Source: Anaerolineae bacterium
GTDB taxonomy: Bacteria; Chloroflexota; Anaerolineae; Aggregatilineales; Phototrophicaceae
Reading direction: 5' to 3'
DNA length: 59,225 bases
NCBI GenBank assembly: GCA_019912965.1
Contig: JAIOHM010000195.1
Span: 1-59,225, forward strand
Below are positions 36,720-46,120 of the stretch, one piece after another. The notes under the pieces were generated by a model. The model saw nothing but the letters and a program-made list of their open reading frames with translations, was not told the DNA's origin and made no database searches. The translations under genes were made by a program, and so were the position numbers. Numbering within the stretch: position 1 is the stretch's first letter; each line of letters begins with the position of its first letter.

Positions 36720-39143
36720 ATGACAACTGCTGCTCGACAACTGCCGATAAACCGCTGGCGACGACGCTTCGCCCATACCCTTCGCACCCTGTTCGCCCCC
36801 GGTGATGTTACCGCGTTGGCAATCGCTATCGCCCTGCTGTTCATGCCCGCGCTTTCGCTTTCGGCGGCGGGCTGGCCGCTTGACCTGCGAACCGTCATTC
36901 CGGTGATGATTTTGAGCATCGCCTTTGGTTTCCTGCTGGCACGCAGCCATTACAACGAATTATTCGCCCTCATCATGAGCGGCATTTATGGTCTGGGTTT
37001 TATCCTGCTGATCGCGGCCATTAATGAACCCGGCGATCTGGGCGAAGGTGCAGTCAGCCTGTTTTCGCGTTTGCTGCGCTGGCTTTCGGATGCAGCGACC
37101 GGGGGAATCAATCAGGATGAACTGGTATTTACGATGCTGGTTTCCGGGTTGTTCTGGTTTTTGGGTTACAACGTCGCATGGCACATCTTCCGCATTGACC
37201 GGGTATGGCGCGTTATCCTGCCACCGGGATTAATTCTGGTCACCAACAGCGTTTATTATACGGGTGAAGCCAACCTCGACCTGTACATCATCATCTTTGT
37301 TTTCCTGTCGCTCCTGCTGATTATTCGTTCGAATCTGGACGCACGGGCATGGGAATGGTACGTCAGCGGTATTCGCGTTCCGCGCGTGATGCAGCAGCAG
37401 TTTTTCCGCGTTGGGATTATTCTCGCGCTGCTGGCGGTACTGGTGGCAGGAGTGCTTCCGTCAGCGGATGTACAGGAACGGTTGAACCGCTTCCGCGAAT
37501 TCCTTCAGGCAGAACCGCTGACTCAACTCAGCGAAATCTGGAATCGGCTGTTTGCTTCGGTCGAAACTCAGGGGCCGACCACTGCCGATTACTACGGCGG
37601 CGATTCCCTGCAACTGGGCGGTGCAATTCGGCTAGGTGAACAGGTTGTATTTCTGGTAAATGCCCCCCCCGGAAGGCGCTACTACTGGCGTTCACGGGTT
37701 TTTGATACCTATTCCAGCGGCAGTTGGCTGCCGGGGGCGAATGTCCGGCTAACAGTCGAATCGTCCCCGCTGACCATTGATTTTGAGCCACAAGACCTGA
37801 ATGCCCGCGTTCCAATACAGCAGCAGTTTACGATTGGCCTGAGTGCTTCGCGGTTGATTTATGCTGCCCCACAACCGTCGCAGGTTGATCTGCCCACACG
37901 TTCTGACCTGATGTACTCCCCCGACCGACAGGGCATGAACATCTCCGTTATCCGTCCGTTGAAGGTTATCAATCAGGGCGAATCCTATACCGTCACCAGC
38001 CTGCTTACCGATGCTGGCGCTGGACAGTTGCGAGCAGCCGCCAGCATTTACCCGGACTGGATTGTACGCCAGTATATGCAGGTGCCACCTTCAATCACCG
38101 AACGGGTGCGTTTGCTGGCACGGGATATTGTAAACACCGCTAATGCATCTACCCCTTACGACCGTGCCAAAGCGGTCGAGTCCTGGCTGCGCGCCAACAT
38201 CGTTTACAGCGAAACCATTCCGCAACCACCCACAGATCGCGATCCGGTTGAATGGGTGTTGTTTGAACTGAAGCAGGGTTACTGCAATTACTATGCTTCG
38301 GCGATGGTCATGATGCTCCGCACATTGGGCATTCCGGCACGTATGGCAGCGGGTTTTGCCCAGGGAACATGGGATGCGGAACAGGGCGTTTATACCGTGC
38401 AGGAACGCGACGCCCATACATGGGTTGAAGTTTACTTCCCCGGTTATGGATGGGTGGAGTTTGAACCCACAGCGGCCCAAGCTCCATTGGTTCGTGCAGA
38501 TGATGCGCCCGTGCCGAATATTCCCAGCGCGACTCCAGCCGTTACCGCTACACCCACGCCAACGGCCACACCAACCGAAACACCTACGCTTGATCCGCTG
38601 ACACCGCAGCCACAGAGCGCAGCCCAAGTACCGACTTTAACACCCACTTTTACGCCATCGCCGACGGCAACACCGGTGATTGTGCCAACACAACCGCCAC
38701 CCTTAACTCCACAACAGCCGAGTTTGATTTCGCTGGTGCTGCGGGCATTGGGTGTTGCGGCGGTTGTGCTGCTAGTGGCGATTGTGTTAATCGCGCTGCT
38801 GGTATTCCTGTATTGGTGGTGGGAATGGCGCGGAATGCGCGGACTCAGCCCGGTGACACGCGCCTATGCCCGTCTGGAACGCTACCTGTCGCTTATTGGA
38901 ATCCATCTTGGTCAGCAGCAGACACCCGATGAACGCCGACGACAAATCGTGCGAGCAATTCCGAAAGCCGAGCCACCTGTCACAGCGATCACCCGCATGT
39001 ATACGGCGGAACGTTACGGCCCCGGTGCACAGACGCCACTGGAAACCGAACTGCAATCTGAAATGGCAGACGAAGCCTGGTCAGATACACGGGGCGCAAT
39101 TCTGCGACGATTCCTGCGGCGGTTCATTCCGTTCCTACGCTAG
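36720..39143 (+). CDS. TgpA-type transglutaminase-like membrane protein
   Basis: An 807-residue membrane protein of the TgpA/DUF3488 class. Five or six hydrophobic helices at the N-terminus (about 25-245) are followed by a periplasmic region with a papain-like transglutaminase core. The catalytic triad is Cys in QGYCNYYASAMVMMLRTLGIPAR, His in RDAHTWVEVYFPGYGW and Asp/Glu in the WVEFEPTAA segment. A Thr/Pro linker (TATPTPTATPTETPTLDP-like) leads to another helix (about 675-700) and a DUF4129-type C-terminal domain (LERYLSLIGI, PDERRRQI, YTAERYGPG). The family sits with MoxR ATPase/DUF58 genes in other genomes, but none is beside it here. The substrate is unknown. Confidence 0.9.
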   Translation: MTTAARQLPINRWRRRFAHTLRTLFAPGDVTALAIAIALLFMPALSLSAAGWPLDLRTVIPVMILSIAFGFLLARSHYNELFALIMSGIYGLGFILLIAAINEPGDLGEGAVSLFSRLLRWLSDAATGGINQDELVFTMLVSGLFWFLGYNVAWHIFRIDRVWRVILPPGLILVTNSVYYTGEANLDLYIIIFVFLSLLLIIRSNLDARAWEWYVSGIRVPRVMQQQFFRVGIILALLAVLVAGVLPSADVQERLNRFREFLQAEPLTQLSEIWNRLFASVETQGPTTADYYGGDSLQLGGAIRLGEQVVFLVNAPPGRRYYWRSRVFDTYSSGSWLPGANVRLTVESSPLTIDFEPQDLNARVPIQQQFTIGLSASRLIYAAPQPSQVDLPTRSDLMYSPDRQGMNISVIRPLKVINQGESYTVTSLLTDAGAGQLRAAASIYPDWIVRQYMQVPPSITERVRLLARDIVNTANASTPYDRAKAVESWLRANIVYSETIPQPPTDRDPVEWVLFELKQGYCNYYASAMVMMLRTLGIPARMAAGFAQGTWDAEQGVYTVQERDAHTWVEVYFPGYGWVEFEPTAAQAPLVRADDAPVPNIPSATPAVTATPTPTATPTETPTLDPLTPQPQSAAQVPTLTPTFTPSPTATPVIVPTQPPPLTPQQPSLISLVLRALGVAAVVLLVAIVLIALLVFLYWWWEWRGMRGLSPVTRAYARLERYLSLIGIHLGQQQTPDERRRQIVRAIPKAEPPVTAITRMYTAERYGPGAQTPLETELQSEMADEAWSDTRGAILRRFLRRFIPFLR

Positions 39144-39314
39144 AGGTTATTTGCAACCATTGCGAACTCGCATTCACATCTATTACGTGTGAGTCTCCAA
39201 TCCTGAATCTTCACGCATTACATTGAGTTGAGAGCCTTCGCTCACAGTCCACAGCGCTAATCCATTCTTCCTCATGACGAAGGGGAACAAGCGAAAGTCC
39301 TATCATTTTCAACT

Positions 39315-39343
39315 TTTAACATCCCGCATTCCTGTGGCATAAT
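39315..39343 (+). promoter_or_regulatory. Likely sigma-70-type promoter of pdxS
   Basis: TTTAAC (39315-39320) and CATAAT (39338-39343) are 17 bases apart and lie about 95 bases before the pdxS start. The boxes are only moderate matches. Confidence 0.35.
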
Positions 39344-39437
39344 AATGGCCTCAATTGGACATATAACCAGGGTTGGTCGGGGAATACCCTAACATCATAA
39401 ACCTTGCATAATAAATATTCAGATGAGGGCAGTAAAT

Positions 39438-40349
39438 ATGACAACCAATGGCACCAATGGAGCCAACAAGCAGACCGGAACCGAACTTGTCAAACGTGGT
39501 CTGGCGCAAATGCTCAAGGGCGGCGTCATTATGGATGTGGTCACGCCGGAACATGCCAAAATCGCAGAAGATGCCGGTGCTTGCGCGGTTATGGCGCTCG
39601 AACGCGTCCCGGCGGATATTCGTGCTCAGGGTGGTGTGGCCCGCATGAGTGACCCCGACATGATCGAGTCGATTATGCAGGTGGTCACCATCCCCGTGAT
39701 GGCAAAGGTGCGTATCGGCCATTTTGTCGAGGCACAAATCCTGCAAACATTGGGCGTCGATTATATTGATGAAAGCGAAGTCCTTACCCCAGCGGACGAA
39801 GAACACCACATTAACAAGCACAAATTCACCGTGCCGTTCGTCTGCGGCTGCCGTAATCTGGGCGAAGCTTTACGCCGCATTGGCGAAGGTGCAGCCATGA
39901 TCCGTACCAAGGGTGAAGCCGGTACGGGTGATGTGGTGGAAGCTGTCCGTCATGCCCGCGCGGTACACAGCGAAATTCGCCGTATCACCGCGATGGATGA
40001 GGACGAACTGTTCACCTATGCCAAGAATATTCAGGCACCTTATGCACTGGTCAAGGAAACTGCCGAATTAGGGCGTCTGCCCGTCGTCAATTTCGCGGCA
40101 GGTGGTGTTGCTACCCCAGCCGATGCAGCCCTGATGATGCAGTTGGGTGTGGATGGTGTATTCGTGGGTTCGGGCATCTTCAAGAGTGGCGACCCGGCCA
40201 AGCGCGCTAAGGCCATTGTTGAAGCCGTCACCCACTATCAGGAGCCGGAAATTCTGCTCAACGTCAGCCGTGATCTGGGCGAAGCAATGGTTGGAATTAG
40301 TGTCAGCGCGATGCCAGAAGGCGATAAAATCGCCGTGCGCGGCTGGTAA
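39438..40349 (+). CDS. pdxS: Pyridoxal 5'-phosphate synthase, synthase subunit
   Basis: PdxS builds PLP from ribose 5-phosphate, glyceraldehyde 3-phosphate and ammonia from its PdxT partner. With the start at 39438 (AGGGC 7 bases upstream; ATG 39423 is the alternative) it has 303 residues. Key residues are D33, K90 (VMAKVRIGHF) and K158 (TKGEAGTGD), and the phosphate loops near FAAGGV and VGSGIF are present. It is highly conserved and intact, ending in MVGISVSAMPEGDKIAVRGW. pdxT is not adjacent, which is unusual for this family. Copies of its last 55 bases occur at 51096-51150 and, decayed, at 53369-53432. Confidence 0.96.
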   Translation: MTTNGTNGANKQTGTELVKRGLAQMLKGGVIMDVVTPEHAKIAEDAGACAVMALERVPADIRAQGGVARMSDPDMIESIMQVVTIPVMAKVRIGHFVEAQILQTLGVDYIDESEVLTPADEEHHINKHKFTVPFVCGCRNLGEALRRIGEGAAMIRTKGEAGTGDVVEAVRHARAVHSEIRRITAMDEDELFTYAKNIQAPYALVKETAELGRLPVVNFAAGGVATPADAALMMQLGVDGVFVGSGIFKSGDPAKRAKAIVEAVTHYQEPEILLNVSRDLGEAMVGISVSAMPEGDKIAVRGW

Positions 40350-40712
40350 GCTGGAGCGGAAATCAGCATCCAGATAAACTGGTCTCGTAATTCTAATGAG
40401 CCGGTGTGTACAGCCTTAAAGGTTGAACACACCGGCTCTTTGTTGCATCTTCAAACCCACCTGCCAGAGGCATTTTAAATCCCCGGAATCGTTTACTACC
40501 TCGGTATTTGAACTCTGTCCATATTTGTCTCTGTCACGAAAAAAGATGTGATTTTTTGCACAACTCCATATGGTCATACATTTTATACAGGTTAACATTC
40601 AAGATAAAATTTCTGAGGAAAAACACAAAATGGTTTCTCACTCAAGTTTCTTATTCTGAATGTTAACTACAGAGATAGACGCATCTGTACAAGGGGGTGA
40701 TATGCTAATTGC
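40350..40712. other. Intergenic region between pdxS and the receiver array
   Basis: It contains the pdxS terminator (40398-40445) and then an AT-rich stretch to 40712 without gene, RNA or repeat that I can recognise. The drop in G+C starts here, at the left end of the AT-rich island. Confidence 0.5.
40398..40445 (+). terminator. Intrinsic terminator of pdxS
   Basis: A 12-bp perfect stem, GAGCCGGTGTGT (40398-40409) and ACACACCGGCTC (40427-40438), is followed by TTTGTTG. The hairpin near the pdxS-tail copy at 51096 has a related GTGTC/ACACACC core. Confidence 0.85.
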
Positions 40713-41102
40713 CTACATAACCAGTGATTGCCAACGGACGCGTTTCTCCAAACGACTTTGGACAACCCGTAACAACTCCTTAACTGAAAAAGGTTTTGTC
40801 AGAAAATCATCAGCACCTAATATCATGCCTTGACGAACTGTTTTATAGTCGCTCAAACCAGATAGGAAAATAAATGGCACATCCATCATTTCTGGCATGT
40901 TTTGGAAATGTTTCAGAACAGCGAACCCATCCATTTTTGGCATAACAAGATCACAGATCACCACATCGGGATGATAGGTTTTTGCGATTTCAATGCCTAC
41001 TTCCCCATCTTGAGCAGTCATCACATCATGCTCATACTCTAAACACTCGGAAAGCATCTGCCTCAAGGCAATGGCATCATCAATTATCAGGATACGGGCC
41101 AT
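40713..41102 (-). CDS. Stand-alone response regulator receiver (RR-1)
   Basis: A 129-residue CheY-like receiver with no output domain. It keeps the acidic pair (IIDDAI), the acceptor Asp in VVICDLVMPKMDG, a Ser in the Thr position (FIFLSG) and Lys in FLTKPFS. It is the last of four receiver genes transcribed with the hybrid kinase at 42570. It begins 41 bases after the stop of RR-2. The likely role is a phosphorelay intermediate or a diffusible output that binds another protein. Confidence 0.9.
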   Translation of the reverse strand: MARILIIDDAIALRQMLSECLEYEHDVMTAQDGEVGIEIAKTYHPDVVICDLVMPKMDGFAVLKHFQNMPEMMDVPFIFLSGLSDYKTVRQGMILGADDFLTKPFSVKELLRVVQSRLEKRVRWQSLVM

Positions 41103-41143
41103 TCACATTTCTCTGCTACAAAAATCATGAAATATCAACGATG

Positions 41144-41533
41144 TCAGGCGGGAACGGGTATCAAGCGTTGTGCAAAGGTCATGAGATCAACAATACTGAC
41201 TGGTTTGATTAACAGAAGGTCAGCAAATTCAACTTCAGGAGCCTGCATTGCTATGCAATTTCCAGTAACGATGATAACTTTTACATCCTTCGTTCTCTGA
41301 TTCTCGCGCACATAACGCAGAACATCAAATCCAGATAATCGAGGCATATTCAAGTCCAGAATCAGCACATCTGGCAATTCCGTTTTCAGGTGTTCAATAG
41401 CATCGACGCCATCAACGGCTACCTCAACTAAAAAGTGACGACGGTCAAAAGTTCGTGCGAAAATAGCGCGCAAATCTGGATTATCGTCAACAACCAGTAC
41501 TTTTTTAAGCGGTGAGGAAATGGTATCAGACAT
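41144..41533 (-). CDS. Stand-alone response regulator receiver (RR-2)
   Basis: A 129-residue receiver-only protein. Active-site residues are complete: acidic pair in VVDDNPDL, acceptor Asp in LILDLNMPRLSG, Thr in IIVTGN and Lys in LLIKPVS. The VVDDNPDLRAIF and DLNMP segments group it with receivers of phosphorelays. It is separated from RR-3 by 205 bases, which hold the repeat motifs at 41630 and 41652. It may therefore have its own promoter. Confidence 0.9.
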   Translation of the reverse strand: MSDTISSPLKKVLVVDDNPDLRAIFARTFDRRHFLVEVAVDGVDAIEHLKTELPDVLILDLNMPRLSGFDVLRYVRENQRTKDVKVIIVTGNCIAMQAPEVEFADLLLIKPVSIVDLMTFAQRLIPVPA

Positions 41534-41629
41534 ATTTTGATCCTCTCAAGTATCTAAATTCATTTCAGCACATAATCACATATTACAGTAACGACATATT
41601 TATAGCACTCTACAGGTGGATGATTTGAA

Positions 41630-41666
41630 GGACAGTCTATAGCGACACATTGGACTAGCCATGTGG
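41630..41666. promoter_or_regulatory. Candidate operator pair upstream of RR-2
   Basis: GGACAGTCTA (41630-41639) and GGACTAGCCATGTGG (41652-41666) recur, in the other order and almost without change, at 46016-46038 between the two divergent kinase genes. The second element is also within an inverted repeat (CATTGG...CCAATG). Two occurrences in promoter positions of one regulon suggest a shared transcription factor, perhaps the NarL-type protein at 50437. Confidence 0.45.
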
Positions 41667-41738
41667 CCAATGTTCCTAAAACGAGAAATGAAAAGACGAC
41701 TGTCAAAGCCGTCTTTTACATTCAGTATCAGGGATGCT

Positions 41739-42116
41739 TTACTGGGCAATAATATCTGCCACACGTCCGATAAAAGTTTGTGGATTGATGGGTTTTGGGA
41801 AATACCCATCAAAACCAGCATTCATTGCGTCTTCGGCAACGTCAGTCGAGTGATATGCAGTAATAGCAATGACGGGGATATGTGCCGTTGCAATATTGGA
41901 TCGGATGGCGACCAGTGTCTGCCAGCCATCTTTACCCGGCATGGCAAGATCGGTTACGATTACTGTCGGCTCGATTTGAGTCAACAGATCAAGGCATTCG
42001 TAACCATTCTTGGCAATAAATACCTCTGCCCCATAATGCTCAAATATTCGAGACGCCAGTTGTTGATCGTCGTAAGTATCTTCGACAACGATGACTTTCC
42101 AATCGTGAAAATTCAT
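41739..42116 (-). CDS. Stand-alone response regulator receiver (RR-3)
   Basis: A 125-residue receiver-only protein with acidic residues E12/D13 region (VVEDTYDDQ), acceptor Asp in VIVTDLAMPGKDGW, Thr in IAITAY and Lys in FPKPIN. The start overlaps the RR-4 stop (ATGA), so the two are translationally coupled. No output domain. It probably receives phosphate from the hybrid kinase at 42570 or from a phosphotransfer protein not in the window. Confidence 0.9.
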   Translation of the reverse strand: MNFHDWKVIVVEDTYDDQQLASRIFEHYGAEVFIAKNGYECLDLLTQIEPTVIVTDLAMPGKDGWQTLVAIRSNIATAHIPVIAITAYHSTDVAEDAMNAGFDGYFPKPINPQTFIGRVADIIAQ

Positions 42117-42559
42117 GCAGATGTATCCTCTGATTTTTGCTGTTTCTGTGTCGCTTGGGTCACAAAACGTACAACTTCATTAACGAAAGTGAACATGTCA
42201 AAGGGTTTTGAAATATAACCATCAAAACCTGCTTTCAAGAGCTTATCTTCATCGCTGTCCATTGCAAAAGCAGTGATAGCAATAACCGGGATATGAGCAA
42301 TTTCAGGCATTTCACGTATGGATTTAAACATTGCCCAACCATTCATTTGGGGCATTCGAATATCTAACAGTATGACAGTGGGGCGGAGTGTTTTTAGCAC
42401 TTCAAGCCCTTCCTCGCCGTTAGTGGCTGTGTGAACCTGTGCGCCGTGAAACTTCAGGGCAGTTTTAGCAACGATCAAGTTGTCTGGTGTATCATCAACG
42501 ATCAAAACAGTCCAATTTGCGACCATCTGATTTAATGTTTCAGTTGTTCTACGTTTCAT
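42113..42559 (-). CDS. Stand-alone response regulator receiver (RR-4)
   Basis: A 148-residue receiver-only protein. Acidic pair D22/D23, acceptor D66 (ILLDIRMPQMNGW), Thr in IAITAF and Lys in YISKPFD are all present. A 15-residue N-terminal extension and a 17-residue Gln/Lys/Ser tail flank the fold. It starts 11 bases after the stop of the hybrid PAS kinase, so it is the first downstream partner of that kinase. Confidence 0.9.
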   Translation of the reverse strand: MKRRTTETLNQMVANWTVLIVDDTPDNLIVAKTALKFHGAQVHTATNGEEGLEVLKTLRPTVILLDIRMPQMNGWAMFKSIREMPEIAHIPVIAITAFAMDSDEDKLLKAGFDGYISKPFDMFTFVNEVVRFVTQATQKQQKSEDTSA

Positions 42560-42569
42560 GATTTTCTCT

Positions 42570-45500
42570 TTAGGCTTCTACGGCTTCAGATGACTCTTGA
42601 ATTTCGGTGATGAGCGGTAGGGTGATTGTAAAAACGCTACCACGTCCAATCTCACTGTTTAGACGAATGTTTCCACCCATCATCAGAACGAGTTTTCTTA
42701 CAATCGCCAGACCCAGTCCTGTTCCGCCTCGTTCGATACCGTTCTCCGCTTGTCGGAATTCATCGAAGATAGTTTCTTGCATCGTTGGCGATATTCCTGC
42801 TCCTGTGTCAGTCACCATTACCCGCCAGCTTTCCTTATTGTGTAACGCCACATCAATGTTGACTGCGCCATGATCTGTGAACTTTATCGCGTTAGACACC
42901 AGATTGATGATGATCTGTTTGATACGTCCTCTGTCGCCGACAATTTCTTCTGGTAATCGCTCATCAACCGTCAATCCGAAGTTCAGCTCCTTATCTTCTG
43001 CTAATACGTTGTTCTGGAACATAATTTCTTCCAGACATTCGCGAAGGTTAAATGGTCTCTCTGCTAATTCCATACGACCAGCTTCAATCTTCGATAGATC
43101 AAGCACCTCGTTGATGAGCTGCAAAAGATGTTGAGCATTTACCAGAATGCGTTCCTGGAACTCAAGCTGCTCATTGGTCATCTCGCCAACCATTCCGGCC
43201 AACTGAAGCTGTGCATAGCCAACCACAGCATTCAGCGGAGTACGCAGTTCATGAGACATGGTTGCGAGAAACTGGCTTTTAAGCTTATTCGCTGCTTCCG
43301 CTTGTTTACGTGCAAGAGCAAGTTCGCGATTCGCTTTAACGAGGGATTCATTCTGCATCTGAATCTGCTGCTCTGATTGTTTACGCTCTGTAATGTCTGT
43401 CGCTACCCCCAGTACATATTTCGATTCGCCAGTTGCGGAGACAATAGGAACTTTTATGGTTTGGAACCAATGTGTCTCACCATTAGCGTCGGTGACTGGC
43501 TCTTCAATAAATGAGGGGATACCAGAGGCAATGACCCGTCGATCATCTTCCAAAAACTTCTCAACTTCTTTTGAAGAAGAATTGAAGTCGGCATCGCTTT
43601 TACCGATTAACTCATTCACACTTACATTGTATAGACTGGCGACAATAGGATTAGCTAAGACAAACCGCGCATCATAATCCTTCACAAAAATCATGTTCGG
43701 GCTGAAATCAATCACCTGACGGAGGAAGGTACGCTGTTGTTCCAGGGCGGCGGCGGTTTGTTTAAGCGTGGTGACATCGCGCACAATCACCAGCGCGCTA
43801 TCAGTGCCACTGGGTGTAATGCGTGCCTCAAAATTATGAAGCCCATCCGCCTCCGGCAGATCATACTCGAATAGCTGCTCGACTCCGGTTCCTACAGCTT
43901 TTCGTACCGCGTTAATTGCTGGTTGGCCGAGAGGTGGTAAAACCTGACGAATATCTTTGCCCAGAAAAGCCTCTGGAGGAACAGCGGTTCTTAAGTTTTT
44001 CGCGGCCTTAAAATCCAGGAAAATGCCTTCGGTATTAATCTGGAACAGCATGTCAGGAATTGCTTCAAGCAGCGCCTGAATTTTCTCTTCTGCCCGTTTA
44101 CGTTCAGTGATGTCATTGTTGACCAGTAGCGCAGATACTACTTGACCGTCTTCAATAATGGGCGCGACATTCGTCAGATACCAATGTTGTGTTCCATCTC
44201 TTGGATCAATGGTATTGGACTCATACTGTACAGTTGCCTGCTTATCAAATACCTGCTGAACTGCGTTGCGAGCAACAGGCTGAAATTCCTCTGGCATGAA
44301 ATCAAGGTAGCTCTGCCCAACGAGCGGTTCCAATAATGCTACGTCAACACCGGGAACACGTGTGAACTCAATCCGGCACTCACGATCCGATTTGGTTATT
44401 ACAACAGGTGTGTTATCAAGGATCAGGCGCAGATTTGCTTCTGAAGCACGCACGAGTTCTTCAGCGAATTTGCGCTCCAGCATTGTGCTCACCCATTTGC
44501 CCATGAGCGAGAAGAAATCCCGATCTGTGTTTGCAAAAGGCTGTTCACGCACCACAGGACTGGAAAAGCTGAGCGTGCCGAACCGCTTTCCGTTCACTTG
44601 CAGCGGAACACCAATATAGGTTTCCAGCCCGAACGCGGCATAACAGGGATGACGTTTGTATGGCGATTCTGCCATATTCCCGATGCTAATGAGGTCATCA
44701 GCCTGGTAAGTTAATTCGCAGTAGGTTTCTTTAAAATCAAAGACCCGACCAGCTTTTAATGATCCATCCGGTGAATAACCATGCAGAACGGTGTAGGTAT
44801 CCCCTTCAATACGGCTGATGATACCAAGATCAAGCTTTAGCAGTTCCGTCCCAATTTTCAGGGCTTGAGTTAACTGTTCGCCTATCGTCAAAGTGGGCTG
44901 CGCCATCACTGCATACAGGGCGCGCAGTTTTTCTTCAGCATATCGGCGCTCAGTGATGTCGCGCACAACACCCTGAAAACCCGTCAATACATGATTCTGA
45001 TCAAAAAGCGGCGTGACTTTCTGCTCAACCCATCGGGTTTGATTATTCCGGGCGATAATCGGAAAGGCTAGAATGGTTTCGGCTTCTGGATTTTTGACCT
45101 GCTGTTCATAAAAATCCTTCAAGGTCGGTCGCCAAGAAGGTTCAACCAGGTCGCTGTAACGCATTCCCACAATCTTGGCCGTTTCGTAACCGATCAATCG
45201 CGCTGCGGACGCGCTAACGTATGTAAAACGCCCAGTTACATCAATGGTATAAACAATATCGCTGACATTATCCACTAATCCACGATAACGCTCTGCGCTT
45301 TTCCGCAATTGCTGCTGCTGATCTTCTACAGTCTTGGCTTGTGCTTCAATTTCTTTGAGGTCACGGTTACGCAGTGCCGCAGCTAATACCAAAAGACCGC
45401 CGGATACACCCAGCAAAACCGATATCCAAATCACACCACCATTATCAATTTCAGGTCGTACAAGCCTCAACCCCAGCACCAATCCGATGGTTATCGCTGT

Positions 45501-45932
45501 AACCAGTGCCGTTGTCCAACCATTTGACCACAAACTCGCCAAGATCAGTGCCAGAATCAGCCAACTCAATGGTAGAGCAACACTTAAGGTATCACTGAGG
45601 CTCTCTGCGGGCGATGTCAAAACAATATCAAATGAAGGAATCATCAAGGCGGCTACAGCCAGCAAAGCACCCCATTGATAGTGTCGTGTCCGGCTTAAGC
45701 CATAGGCGACAAAAAGGAGTACCAAACTAAAGATACTTGCCAAAATTCCATTGGCTACGCTCAAAACCACCATGCTCATTGCGAAAAGCAGTAAACTGGA
45801 TAGCAGTCGGGCGCGGCGGCGTTCTGCATCAAACACAATTTGATCGGAAGGTTGAATCAGCCACCGATATAATCGGGTTGTGATACGTTGCTGGTTACCA
45901 GATTGCATGGAATAACTCCACAAAGAGACCAT
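42570..45932 (-). CDS. Membrane hybrid-type sensor kinase with PAS and GAF domains
   Basis: A 1120-residue kinase. The N-terminal 190 residues have about six to eight hydrophobic helices. Then come PAS (about 210-330), GAF (335-500), PAS (about 510-640), PAS (about 645-760) and PAS (770-885) domains. A coiled coil leads to HisKA with the acceptor His in ATMSHELRTPLNAVVGYAQL. The HATPase follows (NLVSNAIKF, DTGAGI, GTGLGLAIV). No receiver is fused. It lies directly upstream of four receiver genes on the same strand, so it is their likely phosphodonor. The four PAS domains suggest sensing of a redox, light or ligand signal, not identifiable from sequence. Confidence 0.9.
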   Translation of the reverse strand: MVSLWSYSMQSGNQQRITTRLYRWLIQPSDQIVFDAERRRARLLSSLLLFAMSMVVLSVANGILASIFSLVLLFVAYGLSRTRHYQWGALLAVAALMIPSFDIVLTSPAESLSDTLSVALPLSWLILALILASLWSNGWTTALVTAITIGLVLGLRLVRPEIDNGGVIWISVLLGVSGGLLVLAAALRNRDLKEIEAQAKTVEDQQQQLRKSAERYRGLVDNVSDIVYTIDVTGRFTYVSASAARLIGYETAKIVGMRYSDLVEPSWRPTLKDFYEQQVKNPEAETILAFPIIARNNQTRWVEQKVTPLFDQNHVLTGFQGVVRDITERRYAEEKLRALYAVMAQPTLTIGEQLTQALKIGTELLKLDLGIISRIEGDTYTVLHGYSPDGSLKAGRVFDFKETYCELTYQADDLISIGNMAESPYKRHPCYAAFGLETYIGVPLQVNGKRFGTLSFSSPVVREQPFANTDRDFFSLMGKWVSTMLERKFAEELVRASEANLRLILDNTPVVITKSDRECRIEFTRVPGVDVALLEPLVGQSYLDFMPEEFQPVARNAVQQVFDKQATVQYESNTIDPRDGTQHWYLTNVAPIIEDGQVVSALLVNNDITERKRAEEKIQALLEAIPDMLFQINTEGIFLDFKAAKNLRTAVPPEAFLGKDIRQVLPPLGQPAINAVRKAVGTGVEQLFEYDLPEADGLHNFEARITPSGTDSALVIVRDVTTLKQTAAALEQQRTFLRQVIDFSPNMIFVKDYDARFVLANPIVASLYNVSVNELIGKSDADFNSSSKEVEKFLEDDRRVIASGIPSFIEEPVTDANGETHWFQTIKVPIVSATGESKYVLGVATDITERKQSEQQIQMQNESLVKANRELALARKQAEAANKLKSQFLATMSHELRTPLNAVVGYAQLQLAGMVGEMTNEQLEFQERILVNAQHLLQLINEVLDLSKIEAGRMELAERPFNLRECLEEIMFQNNVLAEDKELNFGLTVDERLPEEIVGDRGRIKQIIINLVSNAIKFTDHGAVNIDVALHNKESWRVMVTDTGAGISPTMQETIFDEFRQAENGIERGGTGLGLAIVRKLVLMMGGNIRLNSEIGRGSVFTITLPLITEIQESSEAVEA

Positions 45933-45993
45933 AAAGAAATGATGTCCTATACAGCATATAGCTACCCCCTCTTAATTTTCTACTGTACGCCGC

Positions 45994-46038
45994 GCTAGTC
46001 TCTGTTTGTCCCAAAGGACTAGCCAAGTGGACAGTCTA
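45994..46038. promoter_or_regulatory. Candidate operator between the two divergent kinase genes
   Basis: GCTAGTC (45994-46000) pairs with GACTAGC (46017-46023), and GTCC (46008-46011) pairs with GGAC (46016-46019). GGACTAGCCAAGTGG (46016-46030) and GGACAGTCTA (46029-46038) repeat the motifs at 41630-41666. The site lies in the 188-bp gap between divergent genes and could regulate both. Confidence 0.45.
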
Positions 46039-46120
46039 CTATCGTTATCGCTGCGCGCAGCGAACCTAACAACACTGACCATCAGGATTGGCTTACAATT
46101 ATTAAAACGAATCACAATGA

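Noticed and set aside
39144..39437. A riboswitch or leader RNA upstream of pdxS
   Set aside because: I see only a moderate promoter; no conserved riboswitch motif or strong hairpin is evident.
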